From NCBI GenBank assembly GCA_013368445.1, contig JAACJO010000014.1, positions 887,347-951,346 of the forward strand: a DNA stretch of 64,000 bases, given 5' to 3'. Positions 36,086 to 46,616 of the stretch are shown piece by piece (positions within the stretch are counted from its first letter, which is position 1; every line of letters starts with the position of its first letter). Position numbers and translations under genes: made by a program. A model generated the notes under the pieces. The model saw nothing but the letters and a program-made list of their open reading frames with translations, was not told the DNA's origin and made no database searches. This DNA comes from Leucocoprinus leucothites (lineage: Eukaryota > Basidiomycota > Agaricomycetes > Agaricales > Agaricaceae).

Positions 36086-39057
36086 ATGAGTAACAGAGCA
36101 AATATGCCACCCTATTCTGCGTAAGTCAGGCGATATCGACAAGAGTACGATGATCTGACCTTAATTTCAGGCATGAAGTTCCTTGTACAGAGGTAAAGTG
36201 AGATCCTCCATCTTCCCCATTCTGCTCAGACGATTCCTTTACAGCATATACAACATCACTGCTCATACAAGGGATTTACTACCCGCAGTGACCGCCCAGA
36301 GAGAGCAGTCGATAGCGGGAACCCACACTCTACCAGAGTTCAGGAGACGCCTCAGAGACTGCTAGAGAGAATACTAAACCGCTCAGCATCTTACCAGACC
36401 ATACTCCATCTTGAGAGGGACAAGGCACAACTATGCCTCGAAACTATGCAGAAGGTAAGATCAAATGTTATATAAAAACTATTAGACCCCGGACTATCTA
36501 AAGCCCAGTATATAGGTCGTTGACGCACCAGAAACTCCCGATAGTCTCAAATGGTTAACGCTGCGTACAATGGGAAATCTCTGTGCAAGTTCTGGGGTTT
36601 TCCCACGGGGGGTACTTCTCCAGGGTGTCCAACTCAACGTAGGCCCCATCCGCAATGGTGGATGTGGCGATATATGGAAAGGCACCTATCAAGATGCCCA
36701 TGTACGCCTCAAGACGGTAGGGCTAGGAGATAACTTGAAGTACGATCATCGCATCAAGGTCTGTTGCGTGTCTTTGCAGTGGCGGTGATACTGAATCCAA
36801 GATACTGAAATCAAAACAGACGTTTGCGAGGGAAGCAATACTCTGGAGTCGACTTTCGCACCCCAACCTCCTCCCATTCTGTGGAATCTACCCATTAGGA
36901 AATTATAGTGGACAGATTGCACTCGTGTCACCCTGGCAGGAATATGGAAGCATCAGGGCGTATTTGAAGGGAAACCCTAGCCTACCTCGTATCCTCTTCG
37001 TGAGCCTATTGCCTTATCAGTTCCGTCACGTTTAATCACGTTTCCACTTGGCTCCTGCCCACCTTCAAGGTATACGATGTACTAGATGGTTTGGAATATC
37101 TTCATGAGCACCAAATTGTCCATGGAGACCTTAAGATGGTACGTAGTCCCGAGTTCCTTAGCCCTAATCCGAATATGAAAGACTCCATAGGCCAACATTC
37201 TAATAACCTCGACCGGCTCAGCTTGCCTCGCCGACTATGGTCTGGCTTCTATTAGGCAAGACACCGGACTAGGGCAATCATTTCACCAGGTCCTGCGTGG
37301 CTCGAGTCCTGCAGGTTTTGTAGCTCCCGAACTCATGGAACAAACATCGAAGGATACTCCATGTCAACCAACATTTTCAAGCGATGTTTACTCCTTAGGT
37401 TACGTGATGTATGAGGTATACCATTCCATACCGTCCCCTACCCGAAGTCCTGCTCAACGATTTTGGGTTAGATCTTTACTGGTCAGAGTCTCCCCCATGA
37501 CCCATCGTCTATGGAGAAAATGTACTCGGGGCACAAGCTGGGTAAACCATCAATCAGAAATTCGGCAAGCTTTGGAAGCAAGGTGTCAAATGAGACGTTG
37601 GTCATTCTGGGACAGTGTTGGAACCCTATCTCAAAGGATCGACCGACTGCTATTCAGGTCCGTCGAAGGCTTAACAGAATCCATCCTGCAAATCTGGCAG
37701 TACCCAAGCTAAGGGACCACCACAACCCATGTCCACCCTCTCAGTTCATTAAGCCACGAAGTCCCACCTTATTTACGAAGACCGAAATGAACCTCCTATA
37801 TCAATATGCTGTAAGTATCAGCTCCGTTCGCCTGCACTGCCGGATTGACTCCGCTTCGAAATTTACAGGACTTGGGCCATAACTACTATGCGGAGCAGAA
37901 GACATCGCTATGCATTCCCTCAGGAAACCATGAAAAGGAATCTTTTCGTACACCAGCTCTCTCTCCTTCCCCATATGTGAGTACAACCGTAACTGAAGCT
38001 ACCCACAGTAACTTTATGCCGAAACTCTTTCAAAGCAAACATCCATCACATACATACCAACTGCACCATATACACCCAGGGTGGCCCAGGCTTCAAGGAA
38101 TCGTCAGCGTTTACTTTGATCAGCCAAGGGAGTCGGTTGCTAACGGAAAGATCTAGACACGGCAGGTAGTGCTTCCCAAATTTCATTCAAGAAGGCCGAG
38201 TTCCTAGAAATACTGGTTTCCGCGACCAAGAAATGGTGGCTAGCCAAGAATGCTGAAGGAAAAATAGGACGTGAGCTCCGGCATGGTTTTTACGCCCTGT
38301 TCAATGCTGACGAGTAACACATTTTAGTCGTGCCATCTGATGCTCTTTCCCTTACCGAAAACACTGCTAGAAGTTCTGGTTTTTCACGGAACACGAAGCC
38401 ACGGGTTGACCCGTTTATTGACAAGGCGAAAGTTTGGCAGTCCTGTGATTGGTTTCCCTGTTTACTTACCACTAGCGCTGCTGAAAACGACCGATTTTGA
38501 TTGTTAGACGATGCAGACAACGATGGTCTTCCGGACGAGCTTTCGATTCGTAAAGGCGAACTATTGGACATTGCCCACAGGACTGGACCATCGTGGTTAG
38601 CCAGGAAGGCTGACGGAACAATAGGACGCAAGTGTCCCTTAGCCATACCAAGGTTCCGATAACTCATGAGTATAATTATTCAGTTGTGCGTTTCAGACGT
38701 GTATTCCTCGTCTACTGTGCCATTGGAGCGCAGCCTGTCGAGAATTATCCTGTCAAGGCAGTCGCACTAATAAATTGCAATTTCTTTTCTCATCCCAAGT
38801 AATTCAAAACACTGACTCGTTTTGTCGCCAGACATACCGGATCATCGAGATCCTCGACTGGTCTCCTTTACCAAGGGCGAGGTGATGGGGATTGCTGATA
38901 AGACCACAGAGCAGTGGTGGCTTGTGCAGAAACAAACAGGTGCTATTGGACGTGAGTACCCGACAATTACCGCAGCCTCTTTCCTCACCTCCTCCCAGAT
39001 ATACCTGCTAAATGCTGTGTACTCGTCCATGCATGGAGCGAGAAGTGCACTTCTTAA
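36086..39057 (+). CDS. Tyrosine-kinase-like protein kinase with three SH3-like domains, copy 2
   Basis: Tandem paralog of the 31694-34744 gene with the same exon plan. The ATG is at 36086 (MSNRANMPPYSA); a helical segment LLERILNRSASYQTILHLER precedes the kinase domain. Visible motifs: NGGCGDIWKGTY (Cys replaces the Phe of the glycine loop), VRLKTV, LSHPNLLPFCGIYPL, HGDLKMANILI, ADYGLAS (DYG in place of DFG), VAPELM, SDVYSLGYVMYE, IFTGQSLPHD and CWNPISKDRPTA. The SH3-like modules read SASQISFKKAEFLEIL with KKWWLAKNAEGKIG; DELSIRKGELLDIA with PSWLARKADGTIG; and DPRLVSFTKGEVMGIA with EQWWLVQKQTGAIG. A final exon (HIPAKCCVLVHAWSEKCTS) ends at the TAA at 39055-39057. All exons join in frame, so it is not an obvious pseudogene. 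The kinase half has diverged more than the SH3 half. Confidence 0.72.
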
Positions 39058-39398
39058 CGGCGAAAACTATGCATTTAGCTCGTCAATTCTAGAATGCTGT
39101 AATACTGAAGTTTATGCTACTTTTTCTATTGCCCTCCCCAAGTGTGTCGCTAAGAAAGCTTTGGACTCTACGCTAGATGACAACCAGCTTTCAACTCACT
39201 GACCAATAGTGACTAAGAGAGCAAGCCCCAACACGTTACCTGAGCATGGGGTGCTACAGCTGCGCTTTACGGAGTTCAAACCCCATATAAGCTGGCGACC
39301 TTACGTCGGTCACATCAAGCAGAGGTATCAAGAACTTGGAGTGACGCTATGTCCAAAAATTCAACGTTCAACAGTCACCACGTGCATGCTGAACATCA

Positions 39399-39412
39399 CC
39401 CCCCCCCCCCCC
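39399..39412. repeat. Poly-C run of 14
   Basis: Fourteen consecutive C residues in the duplicated 3' flank. The other copy (near 43360) has no such run, so the tract arose after duplication or its length is a sequencing uncertainty. Confidence 0.9.
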
Positions 39413-39799
39413 AATATTAATCATCGAAGTTACGAAGGGAATTCGTTGTACAAACCCATGTAACACCCCGCCAGCGGGACCATCGGTAAAGTTTTGAGTA
39501 AAATACAGGTATATAAGGGCACTTTTTACCGTTGCAGTGTTGGTCTACATCGTACCAGACAGCTCGAGATGAGCATTAGACAAAATTCGTCTAAGCGTAA
39601 CAACTGACTACATAAGTAATGGCCAATACATATCTAGGGTCCAGAATGAGGTTTTACATAGTATCGAGTGGAGTGAGTAGAAACTATTTGAGATGTGTAA
39701 AACAAAAACTTAGTTGTAGCCTTCCCATATGCCTTCGGGTATCGCGAATTGTGATTCGATATTGATAGAGTGAATAGAATAAGTCAGCGGGTTCTTTGT

Positions 39800-41469
39800 T
39801 CACCTCAGCACAGCCATTTCCACACATACGACAGCCAACCCTACGCAGGTCATCACAACCAATGGAATTGAGTTCCATTTCGCGAACGTCAGCCAAGTTA
39901 CTTGAATGCCCTCCTGCTGCAAGATTGCTCTCCAGAGGAATGCCGACCGGCTGGAGGAAAACGAGAGGTTGACAGCACCAATGTTGCTGACAACCGCAAG
40001 AGCAATTGCAGCTCCTGTTTCTGATGGGCCATCCAGATTGGCCTGTCGGATAACTTTTGCTAACAGGATTGTGGTCCCAATGTTTGTTCCCGCGAAATTA
40101 CACAGGGGAACACCAATGATTCCTACAACCCAGATCGTGGGAATCATTCTCCCGCCTGAGGCAGCTGCCAGCCACTGTCCGAAGAGTTCTATCCATCCAT
40201 GTTGTGACAATGCTTCAATAAGAATGGATTGTGAAAACACCAAGGGTATGAGCCCAAATGGTAACTGGGGGAGGGCATTGAAGAATGTCGGAAATCGCAG
40301 TGTGAGTAGTTGATATGTGCCATCAACGTGTGTTTCGGTAGTTTGATCATTATCCCCATCTTCGGAGGGCGTAGGACGAGTTTCTCGATCAGTTTCCGAG
40401 GTGGTGCCAAGTACGGAGGTAGATGGGTTGGATGCAACCAGAGAGTATGTGGAGTTCGTTCGAGTAGCTGTGACAAATTGGCTTTGGTCCCAGAAAACGT
40501 CAATGAAGGATTTGAGGCCGGCGAAGGAAAGGAAGATCTTCCAGACACAAACGTGTAGGAAGCTCAAACCCAGGGAAACAACCAAACAGCAGCCGAGAAA
40601 AAAAATCCCAGCAACTGTAGCTGTTGCATCCCGAAGGTTATTCCGAGGGATGGTCCAACTAGAAATACTCGGCTGGGCCGGGAAATATGTTGCGCCTTTA
40701 AATCGACGCAACATAACGAACAAGCAGACCATACTGCAAGCCGCAAATGGCAAGATTGTATATGCGCTGAAAGCTGCCTTGTTAATGTTGAATATATCGC
40801 AAATGATGAAATTGGTCGGATTTCCGGCGAAAAGAACCATAGCAGGGGTATTTACAACTGCAAATGCAGATATTAGCCATGGGAAAGGCTGTAGCCCTCT
40901 AGCGGTCGTGAAATCGACAAGAAAGACGCTAGTTGAGTGAAGAGCGACTTCATTGCTGATAATGAGGCCGAGAATGGTAACAATGATGTAGAAATAGATG
41001 TAGAGCTTGCAGCCGCCGCTGCGTGCTTGATCGCCAGCCCAGAAAACAGCTCTTTCAAGGACAGTGGTCACATCAAGGGTGATGGATATATATGCGAGAG
41101 ACAAAAAGGTGATTATGAGTTTGTAGGGCTTGAAGCTATCTAAAGGGCGCTTCTGTTAAGAGTAGCAAAGTGAAGCTTCGAGGAGATCGCACCTGTACCA
41201 ACAATGCCATCATAAATTTGCTCTATACCCAAACATTGCAGAGGCCAAAGAATGACGACAGCGAAGATTGGCGCGGAGTATGGATCGATTAATAGGCTTC
41301 TCCAGCCGAAGAAAGGGAGGGGTACCGGGATCTTGACTGGGTAGAGAGTAAAAAGGGTGGGGAGGAGGAAGAATATGAGCGTCAGGATAGGGAAGAGGTC
41401 CATGTCCGTCGTCGGGGAGAAGACAGCCTGGACTACAGTGAGAAGGTGAAAGACTAGAGGAAACGACAT
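39800..41469 (-). CDS. ArsB/NhaD-like membrane permease, copy 2
   Basis: Two exons on the minus strand, with an intron at about 41105-41195 in the same place and phase as in copies 1 and 3 (IVGT, then SLAYISITLDVT). The start is MSFPLVFHLL at 41469; by comparison with copy 1 (MANIDRFSI) the downstream Met at 41403 (MDLFPILTLIFFLL) is an alternative. FAGNPTNFIICDIF and CNFAGTNIGTTILLAKVI mark the two half-repeats. The segment equivalent to GNDPVILSGTVF in copy 1 is SNEVALHSTSVF here, losing the Asp-Pro. The central loop is shorter than in copy 1. The last 150 or so residues are almost identical to copy 3, including at the DNA level (39905-40080 versus 43858-44035). Confidence 0.7.
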
Positions 41470-41968
41470 CTGGAACGTTGAGAGCGAGTTGTATACTAGT
41501 GGATAGTGAGTGGTGGAGCTTTAACTTAGCTACAGACCCCGACAGCTTTCGTGAAGTTTGGCAATGTAAGTACTTCGGTATCTTTGCGTACCCCAGACTC
41601 AGGACGCTGCTTATATAACTGATTTTCCGAAGGTCTACCGAAATTTCGAAAAGTTGCTAAGCGCTTACATAGCCCTCAACGACAGAAATTAATATCAGAT
41701 TTAAAATCTGATAAAATGAGATAACAGGATTTTTTGTGCTACCTTTCATGAGAGCATAGAGGATTCAGGCACAACAAAATGTGTCTTAACTGGTGGCAGG
41801 AATACTGTGGGGCCTGTGCGCGTTCGAATGCGTTCGAACGTGTTCAGACATCGGAACCACAGCCTCGAACCCTGAACAGGACCGAGAGACCTAGACTGAA
41901 CTGAACCCTCGGTTCAGTCAGGTCCAAACCGAAGTCCTGAACCGAACTTCAGCATAGCAGCAGCAGTA

Positions 41969-42165
41969 CCGACAAGTATCACTTTTCTTCTACTTCTCTT
42001 CGAGCGCTTTGTTGGTCAATTTGAGGATCAACATACTTATACTAGTAGGTATGTCATTATTCAAATTATAGCATCCATTGAAACTGAAACTCGTTTAGGA
42101 GGGGCGTTATTTCCCGAGCTCGCTCATTCGCCCGTTTCTACCACTTTCGTAGAACCACAGGCTCA
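41969..42165 (+). promoter_or_regulatory. Partial copy of the ArsB-like upstream block, facing away from gene 2
   Basis: Matches 28290-28490 in direct (plus) orientation: ttgaaactgaaactcgttta, aggaggggcgttatttccc, cattcgcccgtttctaccac. ArsB-like gene 2 lies to the left on the minus strand, so this block points away from it, toward the WD40 pseudogene. The rest of 41470-42190 shows no gene. Confidence 0.55.
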
Positions 42166-42189
42166 GCCGGGGCCCGAAATGTGTAAGGT

Positions 42190-43210
42190 GCAAGCAAGCT
42201 ACATCACATAAGAACAGAAGAAATCAAACCAGTCGTAAAATCCACTGACAGCACACATATCCGTTGATCATGAGAGGCACTATAACACGAGTGGTGAATC
42301 GTTGTGTGTGCAGTTTCTAGTCAGACCACTCACCTGACAATCCTTCCGGGGTTGAACTTGACATCAAAGATGAGGCTCGTATGTGTGTGCTTGAACCCCC
42401 GGATGAGCTTGCTTGTTGTGAATTCCATTGGCAATCCTTTCTGCATGGCATCCTTTTTTTAGTATAGATCCCCATACCTTGACCATCTTGTTGTAACTAG
42501 CGCTCAATAGACGCCCTGTCTTTGGATCAGAGGAAATTGCGCGAACGAAAGTATTATGTCCTGCCAACGTTCTCAGACATTCTCCGGACCGTGCATTCCA
42601 AACCCTGATCGTATAGTCGTTCGAGCCCGATACAATAAGGTTGTTCCGCACGCCAAGTTAATTTAATGTCTACTCGTCGGGTCCGATGTATGAATGAGGT
42701 ACTTTGAACTCAATGCAAGCCAAACCGCGATCATGTCCATCAAAGGTTCTCAAGCGTTCGCCACTTTCAATGTTCCACAAGATCATCTTTCCGTCCCCAC
42801 TTGCGCCGACCTGATGATACTATCAATGTCTGAAGTGAAAATAACACGGGGTGCATACTACTCTGCCATTTTGAAGCTCTAGTGCATTCACAGGTCCCTC
42901 ATGACCCCTTAGCATCCGATGTAAGGTTAGGGTCTCCCAATCCTAAACACGGATAACGGTATCCTTTGAGCTGTGGCTACTGTAAGTGATCGGGTGTGGT
43001 CACAAAGGTGATGTGGGAGCCCACCAGCTGACGATCCACTGACTGTCTATCCTCAAGTCGAGGACAACATCGGTGTGCCTTTTCAAGATGGCGATAGGTT
43101 CTGCGAGAACCCTTCTGTCAAGAGCATCCTCTCCGACCTCGTTGTCCCCCCCCCCTGTGTCGTCAGTTAAAACTTCCCCTGTGTCTAAACTCCATACACA
43201 TATCATACAA
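42190..43210 (-). pseudogene. 5'-truncated F-box/WD40 pseudogene
   Basis: Corresponds to about 46610-47625, the last WD40 repeats and 3' end of the intact F-box/WD40 gene. Recognisable pieces are VWSLDTGEVLTDD, NDYTIRVWNARSGECLRTLA and DPKTGRLLSASYNKMVKVW. It lacks the start, the F-box and the first repeats. The GC donor seen in the intact gene is replaced by different sequence, and splice sites near 43010 and 42900 are altered. No promoter is attached. It is a truncated passenger of tandem duplication II. Confidence 0.82.
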
Positions 43211-43752
43211 GAGCCACTGCTTCACATGTTACCTGAGCGTGGAGCGCCATAGCTATGTTTCACGGAGTTCAAACCACACAAAGCACAGGTATCAAGAACC
43301 TGGGGTGACCCTACACCCCAAAAAATTCGACACGGTCACCACGCGCATGCCGAACATCATACTCCCGATATTAATTATTGAAGTTACTAAGGGGCAAGTT
43401 ATCAAGATACATCCACGGGACGCATGTGGTGCCCTGCCAGGGGGACCATTAGGAATAGATTGGGTAATTATACAAGTATACAAGGGCAATGCTTGCCGTT
43501 GCAATATGGCCTATGTTCATCTAAGCGTAATAACTGACTACAAGAGTAATGACCTACAAGAGTAATGACCGATACATATATCTAGTGTCCAGAATAAGGA
43601 TCTGCATAGTACTGAGTGGAGTACATAGAAACTATTTGCGATGTGCGAATGAAAACTTAAAAGCAGCTTTTCCGTATCGTATATGTCGTTGGTTATCGCA
43701 GATTAAGAGTCGATATTGATATAGTCGTTAAATAGGCCAAGGGGTTCTCTGC

Positions 43753-45437
43753 TCACCCCAGCACAGCCATTTCCACACATACAATAGCCAACCCTACGCA
43801 GGTCATCGCAACCAATGGAACTGAGTTCCATTTTGCGAACTTCGACCAAGTCATTATGATTCCCTCCTGCTGCAAGATTGCTCTCCAGAGGAATGCCGAC
43901 CGGCTGGAGGAAAACGAGAGGTTGACAGCACCAATGTTGCTGACAACCGCAAGAGCAATTGCAGCTCCTGTTTCTGATGGGCCATCCAGATTGGCCTGTC
44001 GGATAACTTTTGCTAACAGGATTGTGGTCCCAATGTTCGTTCCTGCAAAGTTACACAGAAGAACACCAATGATTCCTACAGTCCAGATTATCGGAATCAT
44101 TTTCCCGCCCGAGGCAGCGGCAAGCCACCGTCCAAAGAGTTCTATCCATCCATGTTTTGACAGCGCTTCGACGAGAATAGATTGCGAAAACACCAAGGGT
44201 ATGAGCCCAAATGGTAATTGTGGGAGGGCATTGAAGAATGTCGGAAATCGCAGAGTGAGTAGCCGATAGGCGTTACCAAAATACGTTTTGGGCGTTTGGT
44301 CATTATCCCCATCTTCAGAGGGTGTAGGGCGAGTTTCCGGATCAACTTCTAAGGCAGTGCCAAGTATAGAGGCGGGAAAGGTAGATGGGGTGGATGCAAC
44401 CAGAGAGTATGTGGAGCTCGCACGAGCAGCAGTGACAAATCGATTGTGGTCGCAAAAAAGGTCAATGAAAGATTTGAGACCGGCAAAGGAAAGGATGATC
44501 CCCCAAACACCGATGTGTAGAAAGCCCAAACCCAGGGAAACAACCAAACAGCAGCCGAGAAAAAAAATCCCAGCGACTGTAGCCGTTGCATCCTGAAGGC
44601 TATCCCGAGCGGTGGTCCAGCCAGAAATACTTGGCTGGGACGGGAAATATTTTGTGCCTCTGAATTGTCTCACCGAAACGAGCAAGCAGACTATGCTGCA
44701 AGCTGCAAAAGGTAAGATTGTATACGCGCTGAAAACTGCCTTGTTAATGTCGAATATATCGCAAATGATAAAATTAGTCGGGTTTCCAGTGAAAAGAACC
44801 ATAGCAGGGGTGTTTATAGCCGCGAATGCAGATATAAGCCATGGGAGAGGTTGAAGACCCCTAGCGATTGTGAAATCGGCAAGAAAGGCGCCAGTCGAAT
44901 GAATGACAGGGTCACTGCTGAAAATGAGGCCGAGAATGGTAACAATGATGTAGAAATAGATATAGAGCTTCCAGCCATCGCTGCGTGCCCGACTGCCAGC
45001 CCAGAAAACAGCCGCTTCAAGGACGCCAGTCACATCAAGGGTGATGGATATGTAGGCGAGGGACAGAAATGTGATTATGATTTTGTAGGGCCTGATGTTA
45101 TCTGAAGGGCGCGTCTGTGAAGAGCAGCAAAGTGAAGCTTCGAGGAGATCGAACCTGTGCCAACAATGCCATCATATACTTGCTCTATACCCAAACATTG
45201 CAGAGCCCAAAGAACGACGATGGCGAAGATTGGTGCGGAGTATAGATCAATCGGTAGGGTTCTCCAGCCAAGGAATGGGAGTGGCACTGGGATCTTAACT
45301 GGGTGGAGAGTAAAAGGGACGGGGAGAAGAAATAATGTGAGTGTCAGGATCGAGAAGAGGCCCACATCCACCATCGGGGAGAGAATAGTTTGGATCACAG
45401 TGAGAAGGTGAAAGGCTAGAGTAACGGTATTTATCAC
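43753..45437 (-). CDS. ArsB/NhaD-like membrane permease, copy 3
   Basis: Two exons separated by an intron at 45102-45154 (GTTCGA...CTTCAG), which joins IVGT to DNIRPYKIIITFLSLAYI. The open frame starts at 45437 (MINTVTLAFHLL); the Met at about 45375 (MVDVGLFSILTLTLFLLP) aligns better with copy 1's start. FTGNPTNFIICDIF, CNFAGTNIGTTILLAKVI and SNIGAVNLSFSSSRSAFLW show the two-half permease plan with about ten membrane segments. It keeps SSDPVIHSTGAF, so it is closer to copy 1 in this motif than copy 2 is. Its upstream DNA is an inverted copy of the block ahead of copy 1, so gene and promoter moved together. Substrate unknown. Confidence 0.72.
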
Positions 45438-45451
45438 GTTTAACCGAGTCG

Positions 45452-45657
45452 GAGCGTGCGGTTCTGTTAAAGTGGTATAAATGGGCGAGTGAACGAGCTT
45501 GGGGAAAATAACGCCTCTCCTAGATGGGTTTCAGTTTCAATGAGCACAGGAGGGGAATATGATTGAGCGTGTGGTTCTGCGAAAGTGGTAAATGGGCGAA
45601 TGAACGAACTTGGGGGGAAAATAACGCCTCTCTTAAATGGGTTTCAGTTTCAATGAA
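45452..45657 (-). promoter_or_regulatory. Tandemly doubled upstream element of ArsB-like gene 3
   Basis: Two direct copies, 45452-45543 and 45565-45657, period about 113 bases. Each contains gagcgtg, ggttctg, aaatgggcga, aaaataacgcctctc and gggtttcagtttcaatga. Gene 1 has only one such unit. The first unit has tataaatgggc; the second lacks the ta (taaatgggc). Read on the minus strand these sit just upstream of the gene. Confidence 0.65.
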
Positions 45658-46616
45658 CGCCATAATTTAGGTAATAACATACCTACTACCAATTGTTGAG
45701 CCTCAAATCGTTAGCCAACAAACCGACCGAAGAGAAGCGGAAGAAAAGCGATGCTCGGTGGTGTATCGTGGAAGGACTATCCCCGGCGAAATCCCACGGT
45801 ATGGGTGTACAAACACCCAAAGTTAGAATACAGTATCACGTCAGGCTCCTTGAGCAAAAGGCTTCTAACTTTGTCTGATGCATTTCCGTGCTGGCGAGTG
45901 ATCAAAATGATATATTATGTTATCTGAATATGCATGCGAGGCGATAGAGCTGGGCAAAAGCCCGAAGGGCTTTCCTGCCTGGGAAATACTCCAGGAGGCA
46001 AGATGGGCCGCGACGGGGCGGGTGAGCCCCGTGACAGATTGCCTACAGTGGGATAAGCATAACAACAGGCACGATACTGAAGTGCACTATGCATGATGTC
46101 ACAATGCTGCTCTCGTAATGTGTAAATTTCTACTTCTAGAGCAACGTAGTAAAGCCTGTGCCACTCCTGGAGTGCTGCTAGACTTTCCCTTTTCTTTCAT
46201 TCCAACTCTTAGGCCTTCGTAATATAATTTATCTCGTGTATTCCTTGTAGTCAAGCGTCATAATCCATCCTCTCATTTCGAACGTCACATATGCCTTTGA
46301 ACGAAAGCTTATCACTCTCATACCTAATCCCCTCAATCCCCGACTACTATCCCCGACGACCTCGACGGCACTTCCCACAAGCTCATAGATTCAAAAATTA
46401 GAAAGGAGCCGCACGCAAGACCAGATGAAAAGCGGAGGAGCGATACGGACAGCTTCCCAATAAACCAGTCAGCACACAGTAAGACGGGCAAATGATATGA
46501 TCACTAGCATACTAAAACACCATATTGAGATATGGATGGCATAAAGATATATAGGAATACAGAATATGTATTACATGAAACATATCCTCAGAAGGTGCGT
46601 CAAACCACAAGCTATA
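45658..46616. other. Remaining intergenic DNA before the F-box/WD40 3' end
   Basis: 45658-45840 is the rest of the inverted ArsB-like upstream block (contains agagaagcggaagaaaagcg and gtgtatcgtggaaggactat, the complement of 28250-28330). From 45840 to 46616 nothing was recognised; 45950-46040 is GC-rich. Confidence 0.45.

Larger units (their letters stand above)
39222..43208. repeat. Tandem segmental duplication II, left unit (3' flank + ArsB-like 2 + truncated F-box/WD40)
   Basis: Starts just after kinase copy 2 with ttacctgagcatggggtgct, matching ttacctgagcgtggagcgcc near 43229. It contains ArsB-like gene 2 and ends in a WD40 gene fragment cut at the position corresponding to about 47625. 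The fragment directly abuts the second unit, as expected for a tandem duplication junction. The inner spacer (41470-42190) is shorter than in the right unit. Confidence 0.75.

Noticed and set aside
39906..40313. 135-codon plus-strand frame, repeated almost identically at 43856-44269
   Set aside because: It lies antisense to the permease C-terminus in both copies; its conservation follows from the coding strand.
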